From Argyresthia goedartella (taxonomy: Eukaryota > Arthropoda > Insecta > Lepidoptera > Argyresthiidae), in contig OX463829.1 of the NCBI GenBank assembly GCA_949825045.1, forward strand, positions 22,972,715-23,036,714: DNA of 64,000 bases, written 5' to 3'. The notes under the pieces were generated by a model. It did no database searches and was not told the DNA's origin. It saw only the letters and a list, made by a program, of their open reading frames with translations. Both the position numbers and the translations under genes were made by a program. How positions within the stretch are numbered: the stretch's first letter is position 1; every line of letters starts with the position of its first letter. This document shows positions 20,147 through 32,178 of the stretch, one piece after another.

Positions 20147-21376
20147 TTGAGATTTGATAAAATTGGTATAGGAGACTATCTGGCCCAAGTAGGTGTACTC
20201 GTCGACATACTGAATCTCCAGTCCTTCTACCTCGACCCTACGTTTTGTGCTATTGGTCATGACTTGGGTTTTGGACCGACTCATCTTCAGTCCAACCTCA
20301 AAACCTCAAGGCTCACCGTGCTGAGTTCTGTAGCATTTGCTCGAGTTCGGGTGCTGTTGGGGCGAGAAGAACAATGTCATCGGCGAACCAAAGGTTGGTA
20401 AGCCTTCGGTCGCCGACACCAATACCCCTATCCGACCATGGGACCGCCAGCTTCTTAAAAACTTATTCGTGGGTTCAGGGGAAGAGTTTCGGAGACAGCG
20501 GGTCTCCCTGCTTCACTCCGCGGTCTATAGAGCATGATGGTCCAGCTAAATGAAGTTTAATGTCTGCAGTAATTTTGTGATATACGGTCTCTAAGATTTG
20601 GATGTATGTTGAGTTTGGAGTGAGGTGAAAATGAAAGAATTATTAAGGCTGTCCAATGCTTTGGAGTAGTCAACAAACCCTAGATATAGAGGTTTGTTGA
20701 ACTCTTGATACTTTTCAATTATTTGGTTAACTGTATGGAGGTGGTCTGTGGTTGAAAAGCCAGAAAGAAGCCTGCCTGTGCCGGAGGTTGGTGAGAGTCT
20801 AGAAGTCCAGCAATACGATTTTCTAATACCTTGATAAATATTTTATAGATATGTGAAACTAGGCTAATCGGTCGGTAGTTTCAGATATCTGTTCTATCTC
20901 CCTTCTTCCCTGGAAATATTACCTCTAAATAAAATGGTGTTGTTATGTGCGGGAGCAACAAGGCTCTACCCAACTTTAAGGGTTTCGGTGGTGATGGTTG
21001 CGATCTGTTCCTGGGCTTTTGTTGTTTTTCATGGTCTTCAGAATACGGTTGACGTCATATCCGGTTATGCAAGGGATCTCTTAGGGTTTGCGGCAGTTGT
21101 ATTAGAAATGAAGGAAACTAAGGAAATGTTATTTTTGGTGACGTCGGAGTATAGTTGTCGATGAAAAATTGACAAATATTTATTATTTATTCTCTACTCC
21201 CGTGTTTTTGTCCGTTTTCATCTATCAGTCTGGTTATCCAAGATTTTCCTTTAGAAAAACCTTGTTTTGCTGCATGGCGTAAGGAGTTGTTTTCTATAGT
21301 ACATTTTACTAGAGCAGTGTTGAAGTTACGGATATCTTTTCTGATGCTATGTTTAACTATTCTATCCAAACTATAG
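20147..21376 (-). pseudogene. RTE-like LINE: linker and reverse transcriptase, decayed
   Basis: Minus-strand remnants: linker HSIRKDIRNFNTALV and KQGFSKGKSWITRLID (21187-21369), then RT from RLISLVSHIYKIFIKVLENRI (about 20830-20890) and a QAGF-like motif (about 20760), down to an active-site region that is unreadable. The TIQLEI-like end near 20200 matches the IEIVxEYxYLG block found in RTE-type ORFs (craniofacial development protein 2-like). Many stops. The endonuclease and first linker part lie at 22541-23600, on the other side of an inserted LINE. Confidence 0.7.
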
Positions 21377-21464
21377 TTATATTATTATTATATTATAGAA
21401 ATTATTATATATTAAAATTATTAAATATAAAAATTATATATTAAATTATATTATACAAAATTTA

Positions 21465-21856
21465 TAGAACTGGAAAGAGCACAACGAGCCTTACTAAAAA
21501 CTATATTATTTAAGCCATATCGGTTCCCTACAGCATCTCTGTATGCCCTTTGTGATATGCTCTCAGTAAGACGTTTATATATCCTACGCATCATTCTTAG
21601 ACTGCACAAGTCCCTATTATTTGATATAAATATTTATAAAAAGAAGAGAAATGGAAATGTTTCACAAATGGTTCGCACAAGGACTACTTTTGCTAGTTGC
21701 CAAATGGCAAAACAATCTGCACTTTTATATAATAAAATTAACAAAAAACTAGACATATACCCTAAAACAAACTTTGAGTGTAAAAAGGTCTTAATCGAAT
21801 GGCTTAAGAGTTTAAGCTACAATGAAACAGAACATTTAACAAAATTTCTTGTATAG
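21465..21856 (+). pseudogene. LINE ORF2 C-terminal fragment
   Basis: Reads ELERAQRALLKTILFKPYRF, then RRLYILRIILRLHK and a final block with SALLYNKINKKLDIYP and ECKKVLIEWLKSLSY, ending at TAG 21854-21856. The pattern ((Q/E)RAxRxI..., N(K/R)LP-like block, F(K/R)xxLxxWL end) is the common tail of CR1/Jockey-like ORF2 proteins. RT and endonuclease are absent (5' truncation). Confidence 0.65.
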
Positions 21857-21889
21857 TGTGCAAATGTTAATATAAGACTCTGAACACAA

Positions 21890-22309
<420 letters not shown>

Positions 22310-22540
22310 TCTTCTATCCTTAATTCTACGAACTAAAATATTAAACTGCATGTTATATTTTAATACTAGGTTGTTTATTCGAATTACTAAATGTATATTT
22401 GTGGAAGAGCGGGCCCTCTTGACACAGGTATTTCTATACTTACTAGGAGGGTCCAGCCCCTGTATATTATTTGTAAATTTATTATGAATAAACAATTTGA
22501 ATTTGAATTTGAATATGTATTATTATTATTATTATTATAG

Positions 22541-23600
22541 TAATGTGGCGAATTTTTGGCCAATGTTTCTCTCTGATCTATTAATGACTTTGTCTGCGCA
22601 CTCAGTTTATTTTTGTTAGTTTTTTTCTGTTTTATATTTTTAATGGCAATTTCTATTGCGACTTTCAAGTTTTGAAATTGTAAGTCTACATCTTAATAAA
22701 TAATTTATTATGGTGAATTTTTGAGTTAAAGAAAACCTTAGCACGGACTCGCCTATGATCGGAGCTAAATTATAAGGTGCTAATGACTGTAACATCTTTG
22801 ACTGTTTTCTGATCGGCTGAAAGAATTAAGTCGGTTTAATTTTTGACCATATTTCCAGGAGACGACCTGGGGGCTTATTCGCTAACTCAATGATCATCAC
22901 GAATTATGATCCATATAAATTAAGAAGTTATTGGTGTCGTTCAATTATTTCGTGTAACAAGGATATCGAAATAAGTCGGCTAATATTAATCTAATAAGCC
23001 CGCAGGTCCAGCGACGCTGAGGTTTCTTATAAAAGAAGCGAACTGGAGGAAACGGGAACCACGACCGTTACGACACACCAGTCCGTGTGGTCCCATAATT
23101 TCCTCGTTGTCCAGTTTTTGCCTTTTACCGACTTTCGCATTAAAGTCATCGAAGACCATATTCCAGCTGCCCCGGTGCTCGTCGCAGGCCTTATTAATTA
23201 GGTCGCAAGGCTCTTCTACCTCATCGTCGTTGTGGCTGGTGTCTGAATTACTGCAAGTGCTTGTGTTTGATTTACCCTGGATTTAAGGACGGCAATTCTT
23301 TCTGAATAACTGTGATATTCTATGATGTTGTCTTTCCATTTCTTCGCCTCCAAGAAACCCACGCCAAACGTTCCCTTGGTGACTCCGAAGTGGTAGAATA
23401 TGGCTTCTTCCCTTTGAAACGCTTCCTCTCCCAACCGCCTTATTTCTGCAAGACCTATGATGTCCCACTTGATCCTTTGCTACGAATTTTCTAATTCGAT
23501 AAGTCAAGCGTCTTCCATAGGAGTGCGACAATTAAATGTGAGAATATTTAAATGTATGGAATCCGTTTTGCGTGCCGTGGTTCGTTGACGGGGAATCGTT
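22541..23600 (-). pseudogene. RTE-like LINE: endonuclease and linker, decayed
   Basis: Continuation of the RTE copy at 20147-21376, on its 5' side. The linker KTNKNKLSAQTKSLIDQRETL (22560-22640) stops at the inserted LINE. The endonuclease can be followed over 23000-23560 in shifting frames: WDIIGL-like near 23460, a GxxGVGF block near 23360, SERIAVLKSRVNQ near 23290 and GDFN-like codons near 23150. Many frame changes; not functional. Confidence 0.65.
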
Positions 23601-24264
23601 CCCGCCCGGAGATTGTTCACGCCCCTGCCTCCATGGCTAGGCTGGCTCCCGTCGTCGCCAGCGTCACGCCCGCCACGCTGGTCTAGTGCGGGTTGGTGGG
23701 TTTTCGCCAGAGCCTTGTTCGTAAGTCAGCAGGGTGACCGCGTGCAGGTAAGGTTGGCTTGGGATCCGGTTAGATGTTGGTGGGGTCCATTCTCGTCTCA
23801 TATAAATAATACAATAAAGTCATTTAATTGTAGCCTAGTTCCATCGCTTGTTCCCGCGCTCGCAATATCGGGCGTTCACTCACTCACTCGGATTCAGCGG
23901 CATGGCGTGTCCACACGATTATTTCAGGAGAAATTGAACACGGCAATTTGTGAATCAAAATAATACGAGGGAAAAATTTATTCAACTTTTAGTCCCGAGT
24001 AATATGTCAACTATAGTCTCGAGTCGGGCGTAACTTTAGAAAACAACTACCTGTATAGGTACATACTGGTTAAACTCAGCACCCATCTTTTCCGCTTCGC
24101 TGCAGTCAGCTTGAAACTAAGTGGCGGTGGTAGCCAGATATGCAGCCGAAGTGGCCAGCTAGTGCTGCTACATCAACTAGTTCAACTAAGTATCACTACT
24201 ACTACTAATATTACTACTAAGTATTATTAGTAACATAATTGCTCAAATAACGAAGTAGCTTGAA
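23601..24264. other. GC-rich block then intron, possibly RTE 5' leader
   Basis: 23580-23790 is much more GC-rich than its surroundings and lies just 5' of the RTE endonuclease on the minus strand, so it may be that element's leader. 23960-24264 is ordinary intron with an ACT trinucleotide run near 24185-24225. Confidence 0.4.
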
Positions 24265-24340
24265 ACGTCACTTCTTGAAACAATTTTGCCAACTACAGTT
24301 TGATAGTCATGTTCTCATTCGTTCTAAATATAATGAAAAG
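24265..24340 (-). repeat. Dispersed repeat R2, copy 1
   Basis: The reverse complement matches 49135-49212: AGAACGAATGAGAACATGACTATCAAACTGTAG against AGAATGAATGAGGACATCACTATCAAACTGTAG, then GAAGTGACGTTT. Non-coding; also close to R1 copy 2. Confidence 0.65.
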
Positions 24341-24469
24341 TAGATAACTGGATAATGTGATGGAATATTTTACAAATTAATGTTTTAATAACTGGTGTGT
24401 GCGTTTTTTTTCACTTGTGGTTTGTCAATGAACAACGGTATAAAGAACCATACCCATCGAATGCTTAAC

Positions 24470-24511
24470 GGCTTAACCGTTTACTTCTTCTGTTAAGTAA
24501 ACGGTTAAGCC
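24470..24511. repeat. Perfect 16-bp hairpin
   Basis: GGCTTAACCGTTTACT (24470-24485) and its exact complement (24496-24511) around a 10-nt loop. Position in the intron suggests a foldback scrap; no function can be assigned. Confidence 0.75.
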
Positions 24512-24804
24512 CCGTATTTTAGATAGTAAAATATTTTTCTCAATATAAGGTAGGTAGGTACTAGTAGCTTTCGTGACATTGTATAAATATTATTAAATTT
24601 TGGGATTATTGAATGAACTACTAGATCATTCACCCTATGACTATATTTATTTTACCTAAAAATAAAAATTAGCTCTATGTGTTACTCAACATATCGATTT
24701 AGCTGCGGCGACAGACTAGCCCTCTATGTCGCTAAATATCGTTATGTGACATTTGTTGCGAACGCTTCCGTGTTTCGGATGGCAGCTTGATCACGGATGG
24801 CAGC

Positions 24805-24954
24805 TTGATAACTTCTGACTGCTGGGTCGGCGACTAGCTCGACACCCCTCCATTAACCCGCACTGAGCCAGTGTGGTGGAGTATAGCTCAGTCTAACTCG
24901 TATCCGGGTAAAGGCGCGTGCCCCCCGGTGGGGCATTTATTTATTTATTTTACA
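24805..24954 (+). repeat. SINE 3' end next to exon 3
   Basis: Contains CGTATCCGGGTAAAGGCGCG and CCCCGGTGGGGCATT, the reverse complement of the 3' body of the SINEs at 52166-52450 and 57953-58210, so it is a plus-strand copy. It ends in an ATTT tail that runs into TTTTACAG, 31 bases before the true acceptor. Confidence 0.65.
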
Positions 24955-24986
24955 GGAAAACTAATCACGCTCGTATCTCATTCCAG

Positions 24987-25145
24987 GAAAGTGAAATCCT
25001 GACCTACCTCGTCACCAACGACGATCTCGAACCGCTGGCAGAGAACTGCACGAAGGTGTATGTATGGCACACTCGTACACAGAAGCCCACCATACAGAAG
25101 AAACTAAAAAAACCGGCTTATCCTGACGACCACATCGAAGTCTGA
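24987..25145 (+). CDS. GlcAT-I: Glucuronosyltransferase I, last exon with catalytic Glu
   Basis: Terminal exon, 52 codons plus TGA, after acceptor TCATTCCAG (AG at 24985-24986), phase 0. It begins ESEILTYLV; in human GlcAT-I the first Glu of the equivalent ESSLL is the catalytic base. It continues NDDLEPLAENCTKVYVWHTR, where the WHTRT loop helps bind UDP-glucuronate and acceptor, and ends in a Lys-rich tail and IEV, matching the usual C-terminus of the family. With the two exons upstream this gives 170 residues, about the C-terminal half of a 300-340-residue enzyme. No clear AATAAA lies close after the stop, so the 3' UTR end is unknown. Confidence 0.94.
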   Translation, partial: ESEILTYLVTNDDLEPLAENCTKVYVWHTRTQKPTIQKKLKKPAYPDDHIEV

Positions 25146-26154
25146 ACACCCTAGATCAAAGGAGTCTAGTGCAATGTTTACGTGTTTACGTAAATTACTC
25201 AAAGCCGCGATAACCCGCCTGGTCACGATGTGTAAAAGGAAAGCCTTCCAACCAGACATTGTCTATATTAGATCGGATTTTGTATGGATTTCCAAATCGT
25301 CAGGATAATATTTATCCTACTGGTAAAGGAAATGAATCCTGAGCAATATGCTACGGCTAGGGCTCGTTTCTTGAGACCATACATCGAAACCGACGCCACC
25401 TATCGGTTGTTGAATGAAACTTAAGGTGGTTCTGAAAAACGAACTTATCTTTGGCCAGTATTTAAACTTCTGTCGGTGGATGCACTATCAAGTACCGATA
25501 ATCAACTGATAGTTCCGTATATTTTGATGGTATTTTCTTTCTGTGGGATCTTTTTGTGATCTTGTACTTCTATTTAGGATCAACGGTGAGTACCTAGGTC
25601 TAATTCATTAATATACGGAATCAACTGGTTCCTAAAGTTACTAGTTCCTTAGGTACGTGAACCGAGATGAAGTGCCTCTTATGAGAACTTTATTATCCCA
25701 AAGTTAAAATATTTATGGCGTTTAAATTGTTCAATTCGGAACAGAATTCTGAATCTACCGAATAAGTAACTACTTAGCTAAATCAGGGATTAAAACCATT
25801 ACTCATATTATGTAAAGTTTACATACCACTCATTTATTACCAAGGCTTTTTTTACATCCTGCTGACATACTTCCATCAATTTGATAGATAGATAATAATT
25901 TAGATACAGTGAGCTTATGCGTTTAAGAACCATCGAAATCATATTATTCTTCCCAATTAGCTTACATATTAAAAATATCTTTCAATTAGATTACATTGTG
26001 AAACAATAAGTGGAAGTAAAACCTATAATAATAAATGTATATTATGTTGTCGCTCCATCCAACCATATGCTGGTGGTGCAAACCAGATTAGTAAGGAAGA
26101 AGTGAATAAAAAAAGTCACTAAAAAAAATCTAAATCAAATCTGTTTAACCTCTC
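25146..26154. other. 3' UTR and downstream, no further gene seen
   Basis: The first part is presumably the 3' UTR of the glucuronosyltransferase gene. AT-rich; no coding region recognised. Confidence 0.5.
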
Positions 26155-26690
26155 AACGACCCAATCCGTTTTGAGGCATCGCGATTTTGAACCTTAAATG
26201 GTAATAAAATTCAAAACCTATAGCGGGAAAATGTCATGCCGGCAAGACATTGGTAGACAGCAACAAAGAGTTTCATTAATCTAACGTTTGTAACTTGATA
26301 AACATTGTCAACAGCAACAAAGAGTGTCATTCATCGGAGGTACTATGGATATTGGATATTGACAATGCATTGCTCTGAATAACAAAAGGCTTTTCATAAA
26401 TTTGCTTTGCTTTCTTTTACTCTGTGATTCATTTGTATGAAACCCCAGAAGAATGAAACTCTTTGCTTACTTACTCTGTGTTTATTGTCGACAAACTTAA
26501 GCACCCTCTACGTGGAACGAATTTCACAGGTTGCTTTCCCATTATGTGTAAGTACCACAAAAGCTAGGGCTGAGATTTTCCTGTTTAGGTTTTGAATATT
26601 ATTACCATAGCAGGGGGTTCAAGTCGCGAAGCCTCTTAACAGAATTCGGTAAAGGTGCGGTTAAAATCGAATACAAACTTAACAATTTTA
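26155..26690. repeat. Foldback element with ~70-bp inverted arms
   Basis: The left arm (about 26160-26225, GCATCGCGATTTTGAACC and GGTAATAAAATTCAAAACCT) is the approximate reverse complement of the right arm (26565-26640). A second inner pair is CAACAAAGAGTTTCATT (26262) with AATGAAACTCTTTG (26452). The arm also resembles 18160-18230. Non-coding. Confidence 0.6.
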
Positions 26691-27283
26691 TAGAACAACA
26701 ATAACACAATTCAAGGGTGTGACAAATTATGTAAGTTTTGTGTTACTTACACAACACTACAAATTTTTGTTACTCCTGAACAATTCCTACAACCACTACG
26801 TCATTCCATGTATCAAATTAACACATTCTACCTTTACCTAAGTACCTACTTATTTTATTCGTGTCTATAAACTATTGAATATTGACAGTTACAGTCCAAA
26901 AAAGTATTATTATTCGTATGTTTACAAGATTATGAGATTTTTACAATTTGACATACCATATAACACAATTTAGAATAGGATGGCCGTTTTAAATGTACTG
27001 TTGCTTTATTTAGTAAAAATCTCTGTCTCTCATTTCCTAAAGCACCATACAACAGAACATCTAAATCAAAAACGGCCGATGTCCTATGTTTAATATGTGG
27101 AATAACGGTTGCTAACATTGAATACAAAAAGCTTTCTTTATTGGTTACATGGTACACAATACATAATGCAAGCAATCGTGTATACAAATTCGTAATCCTA
27201 TTATTCGGTAAATGATGTTGTACACAAACTGAGAAATATGTCTATACAATATTAACCTGACGCCAAGTCTTCTTGGTGCCTAA
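26691..27283. other. Non-coding; one unassigned minus-strand open stretch
   Basis: A minus-strand open stretch of 85 codons (26930-27187) has no motif I can name. It might be the end of a transposon protein, but I cannot support that. Confidence 0.35.
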
Positions 27284-27821
27284 GTGCCGGCTGGAGGGGT
27301 ACGGCACATAGAAACAAGAGAGATGCATACAGAGGCAAGAGAGCTGGTGGCCTGGCTCAGTGCCGGCTGGAGGGGGTACGGCACACAGAAACAAGAGAGA
27401 TGCATACAGAGGCAAGAGAGCTGGTGGCCTGGCTCAGTGCCGGCTGGAGGGGGTACGGCACACAGAAACAAGAGAGATGCATACAGAGGCAAGAGAGCTG
27501 GTGGCCTGGCTCAGTGCCGGCTGGAGGGGGTACGGCACATAGAAACAAGAGAGATGCATACAGAGGCAAGAGAGCTGGTGGCCTGGCTCAGTGCCGGCTG
27601 GAGGGGGTACGGCACATAGAAACAAGAGAGATGCATACAGAGGCAAGAGAGCTGGTGGCCTGGCTCAGTGCCGGCTGGAGGTGGTACGGCACATAGAAAC
27701 AAGAGAGATGCATACAGAGGCAAGAGAGCTGGTGGCCTGGCTCAGTGCCGGCTGGAGGGGGTACGGCACATAGAAACAAGAGAGATGCATACAGAGGCAA
27801 GAGAGCTGGTGGCCTGGCTCA
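27284..27821. repeat. Minisatellite, seven 77-bp units
   Basis: Units start at 27284, 27360, 27437, 27514, 27591, 27668 and 27745. The first is 76 bp (one G fewer in a G run), the rest 77 bp. Units differ by single bases only: CACACAG in units 2 and 3 versus CACATAG elsewhere, GGTGG in unit 6. GC-rich compared with the flanks. Because 77 is not a multiple of 3, open stretches pass through all three frames; these are not genes. Confidence 0.97.
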
Positions 27822-28050
27822 GGCGCCAACAAACCTTGCGATATCTCTACTTAGCTAGATTTACACTAGAAAAAAGTGTATATAGTTGAAATATGGATTG
27901 ATAAAAAGCAATAGCCGTATAGGTATTCTGATTTCTTATTATAAGAGCTCTATGTTAATTCGGATACGCTTGTCACTGCAAGGAATAATTTCGAATTAAT
28001 TAGGTATTTAGTTAATAAGAATCATGTAAATCGTCGGGTCTGATTATACA
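27822..28050. other. Non-coding flank
   Basis: AT-rich, nothing recognised. Confidence 0.5.
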
Positions 28051-28312
28051 GAGTGACATTTAATTAGCCGACCATATTTTGGGGAATGATAGTGCCCATC
28101 AATATGAACAACTTTCCCCAAGAAACATATGGTCGCAAACGAAAAAAAAAATTGTCCCTCAGTACATTGACCCGATCAGCTGATTACAACTAACTAGGAG
28201 GCCCAAATTATTTTATCTTTTGCAACCATTTATGTCCCTTGTGGAAAGTTGTTCATAATGATGGGTTCTATCATTCCCCATAATATGGTCAGCTAATTAA
28301 ATGTACCATGTA
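28051..28312. repeat. Palindromic MITE with ~85-bp inverted arms
   Basis: The left arm from 28053 (TTTAATTAGCCGACCATATT, then GGGGAATGATAG and AACAACTTTCC) pairs with the right arm ending at 28312 with about 85-90% agreement, leaving a roughly 85-bp centre. No coding potential. The outer ends are TTTAATTAG. No certain target duplication. Confidence 0.75.
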
Positions 28313-30462
28313 TGATTTTTGTCATGACGTCATTGGATTTAATGATCTTGGCGAAAAATATTTGTATTGGATCCAACCTATGAAGTATTGTAGTGACTAA
28401 TACGCTTAAGTTTACTTCTCGATGACCAGAAACATTTGATTTACTGCCAAACCAATTCGTATTAGATTGTATTAATTGTTTTAGAAATCCTTGTCTATGA
28501 AATCTTGTGCGTACGATGCGCAGTATTTTTTATTGTTATTTTCGTTTATTTTGCTACAATTTTACCTGAGCAAAATTTTCAAAATAATAATAAATACCAA
28601 ATTATTCCCTTCAATGCGGAGAGTAACTTGGAAAAGATGATTTTTTTTCAACGGGTATTGAAAGTGGCTTTGCTATCAAAAAATATAGTTGTTCTATTGA
28701 GTTATTAGACGAAGAGCTACTTACAATAAGCGATATCCGTGCTCTAATATTTCATAGACGACGATGGTGATTTTAGTTATCTATACGTTAGTTAGATGTT
28801 AGCTTTAGCCGAATCGAACGCATAATAAACTGTTATTTATAATCATGCTCAATGCGCAACGCGGTCTAAGTAGTGGCTTCTTCATCTAGTATACCTAGCT
28901 CTGATGTACTTAATTATACTTTATATTTTTAGTATTGTTGATGTTAAATAATTATTGTCTTATTTTACACACAATTTGAAGGCTTAGTAAAGCTTGAAGG
29001 CCTATTAATTGCGACAAAATATTGAATATAGGGAATGCATATTTATACGTAGTATTAGGAGAATAGTATTTTGTATTTTGTGGGTAGTATGTAATCAGAT
29101 GCATGACTATAAATCCAGTTTTGGCTTGGCAAAAATACTTTACTCAATAGCGACAAAAAATGAGCGTCTAGAATTACTGACTTCGTCTGATAAAATAACT
29201 GATTTGCGCGACTAGAAATCTAAAAACCGGAACTGGAAAACCTTATTTCGAGAGACCTACAACACAAAACGAGCGTAGGATTTTGTTGTTCTTACAAGTA
29301 AACCTAAGACGAAAGAAGGCCCGCTTCGTCACCTCCTTTATCCTTCACTTACCCTGACAGTCTTTATTTGGCCAATAAGCAGTGGATAAACCATTTAGTA
29401 ATTTAGTCGCGCAAATCAGTAATTTAATCGCGCAAATCAGAAATTTTGTGGCGCAATTCAGTATTATTTCGCCTATTCCAGTAAATTCCGCTGTTCATGG
29501 TCTTCGCTCAATTAGTTTTTTATTCAGTCGGTTTATTATTTCCCGTATATTATTAGCGGATTGTAGTAGGTATCTAAGCTTAGTTTATGACTATTATGAC
29601 CGAAGCAAGGTTGTCATATTCCAACATATAAAAAGCTGCAGTAAAAAAAATAACCTTATCTTTTAACAAGTATCTATAGCAGAGGAGGAGAGAAGACTCA
29701 AATTAAAAATGTATAATATAATGTGTCGAATCAGTAGATACTTTCCAAGTGGCTTTACAATGTAGGTAGGGTATGTAAAGTTTACATACACCTTTCATTC
29801 TATGTAGATTAAGCGTAACTTTTAAACTCGGAGAAGTATAGACAATTATATTAATCATTATCGTTGCAATAACATGTGTATTGCCATTTGAGATTTTATA
29901 CCATTCCTTTTAATTTAAATTATTATTTATCGTATTTTTCCTGTTGTATAATTTAATTATTGAAATGTTTTTGTAAATAGTCTATTTTATCTTTTTGTAT
30001 ATTTATTATTTATTCGTTGGAAATATAAATGTTCCACATACCTAGTATTAAACGTCTTTTATTTTGTTTGTATAGGTACAAATAGAATTTACTAACGTTT
30101 CCATTGGTGCGGCAGAGGCCTATGCCCGCACAACCCAGCACCCTCCGTGACGATTACACTTTTCCAAATTGTCGTCTTTCGCCTTCGAAATTAAATCCTA
30201 TTGTACTCACACCACTACTTTCGCATAGCTAAAGATCCAATGTCTCCTTGTGGATACATATAGTGAAAGCGCACTTATTGCCATCGTCACCCACATGGAC
30301 GCACCGAACCTCTAATTCTAATGGTTTTTTTTAGCTCAATTAGTAGTTAATTATTTTTGCTAGGATTCGAGACTATCCCGCGATTTTAGGCGGAATTCAA
30401 AAATCAAAATTAGCAAACAATACAACACATTTTGGAAATATGCAATTAGAAATGGGTTTTAT
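28313..30462. other. Long non-coding stretch
   Basis: AT-rich, no convincing gene. A triplicated 21-22-bp motif (TAATTTAGTCGCGCAAATCAG and variants) lies at 29396-29462. The GGCAGAGGCCTATGCCC segment at 30112-30128 looks like part of a retroposon but is too short to assign. Confidence 0.5.
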
Positions 30463-30749
30463 TAAACGCACATCAAAAATACTGATTTACACAGCAAAAA
30501 AAGTTCCACAAAACACTTTAAATATTTAATGGGTACTTATGTTTGTTTTAAGTATTTTTTGATGTTCTTACATGTTCAACCCAACACGAAGGATAAGGGG
30601 GGCTTCGCTCCCTACCTTACTACCTCAAATATATCACCATTACTTACTTTATCTACCTCAAATATATCACCATTAACTTAATCTACCTCAGTGTTTTCCC
30701 TGATATTTTCTGTGAAAATCAGTACTTTTGATGTGTAGTTTGACATTTC
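30463..30749 (+). repeat. MITE with hairpin-cored repeat, copy 4
   Basis: Terminal inverted repeats: AAACGCACATCAAAAATACT at the left and the complement of AGTACTTTTGATGTGTAGTT at the right, the same termini as the element at 51791-52030. The core (about 30545-30715) has TGTTCAACCCAACACGAAGG and ends CAGTGTTTTCCCTGATA. It is expanded by two copies of a ~35-bp unit containing CTACCTCAAATATATCACCA. Confidence 0.75.
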
Positions 30750-31542
30750 CCATAAATATTCATCCCGGGATCCCGGGATTGTAGATTTTTTTAAAAGGAG
30801 TAAAATGTACGACAAAAATAGTGTTTATTTAGGGTTTTGTAATTGAAATCGCGCATTTGACACTGGCGCCCTTAACGTGATTTCGATAATTAATTATTAT
30901 ATTAAAAACAACCATTAAACCACAAAACTTTAACAGTAGTAACAAACCTTTCACTTGAGTAGGTGGGGAAGTGAGTTAATGAATCATTTAAAAGATACTT
31001 GATATAACGAACCTACTTGAATATTGCGACTTCAACACTTTACTTCAGCAGCTTCAGGCCCACAACAAACAAAACAAAACAGCTAAACCCTGTAATGCAC
31101 GGCACGGCCCAGAATTGTATCCTATCGATAGATCGTCAGGCTTTCGTCGTTTTACGGAGGGACCTGAGAAACATGGAACGTCTGAACTAGACGGAGTCAG
31201 CTCTTCGGTCAGAGTGTCGACAAGGAGGCGGAACGAGCCCCTTGTAAATTAAAAAAGCGCCTTGGCTGCCTCAAAGCGAAAATATTTCTAAGTATTTTTC
31301 TTATCTAGATTATAACCGACTCTTCTTCTATCTCAATGTTGGAGTTTCTGTTCTTATCATTCAGATAGTCTACTATTTGCTTCTATGTCAATTTCCACTC
31401 CCAAAGACCCTTCAATCAACTGTCCAAAATCTGAATCAAAATCAGGATCCTATCTATCGTCGTCGAAGTCGAGTCCATCTTCACTTGCAGAAGCCATCCT
31501 ATAACAAAATAAAAACTAGTGAGGTGGATATTCGCAGTGTAC
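30750..31542. other. Non-coding, no gene seen
   Basis: Nothing recognised apart from AT-rich sequence and a CCCGGGATCCCGGG palindrome at 30765-30778. Confidence 0.5.
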
Positions 31543-31890
31543 TGTAAGGTAGGTTGTATATTATATACGGGCCTCTTTAGAGTGGGTGTTCACTTGGACA
31601 CTGTCACGTTATATGTAGTTTTAAAAGAAAGAGGATTGGATATGGAAGTAAATGTGACACACTTCACCGTAGGCTTCGGCCAGTGACTGAGCTAAATTAT
31701 AGTGAGGATTAGAGTAATGGCTATCGAGCCAGTTGTGGATCCCTTTTATAAAAAGTGTGTAAACTAAAACAAATAAAAACCAATCAGTTTTTACCAAAGT
31801 CTTTTATAATTAAACTTGCTAGCCCTACAGATTAGGTAGGCAATTATAACTATCAATCAAGAACATTACATTAACACCAGGAGCGCTACA
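31543..31890 (+). repeat. Gypsy 5' LTR
   Basis: 348 bp, TGTAAGGTAGG to GCGCTACA, followed by a possible primer-binding site starting TTGGCGGAGACGCC at 31891. Well conserved with the right LTR only in the middle (CTTCACCGTAGGCTTCGGCC). Confidence 0.85.
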
Positions 31891-32178
31891 TTGGCGGAGA
31901 CGCCAAACGAGCCGGAGAAGTAAGAAGACTGCTTCAGGAGGAAGGAGGGTGACGTCATAAGAAGTGACGTAATTGAAGAGGAGAGGAGATCGTCGATCTA
32001 GGCCTTGCTGAATCGAGGAAGGATCGAATGTGCATTGGGGAGTATATTTCTGTACTTAAGTTTTTATTTAGGAATTACCTCGACCTGCCAAGCGAGTGAA
32101 GAATCAAATAGAAAAATGTTGTGGGAAGATTATTTTATAGCGGCGGACATTTTGTGAAAAATTTTATGAAATTATTTC

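Noticed and set aside
26930..27187. 85-codon minus-strand open frame
   Set aside because: No recognised motif, no sister copy in the window; kept only as an unassigned note.
27284..27889. Overlapping open frames of 60-111 codons on both strands in the 77-bp array
   Set aside because: They arise from a GC-rich repeat whose period is not a multiple of three; no start context, conservation or domain supports them.
28313..29670. Possible small genes (28505-28708, 29382-29666)
   Set aside because: Low-complexity, AT-biased residues with no domain; 29396-29462 is a short tandem repeat.
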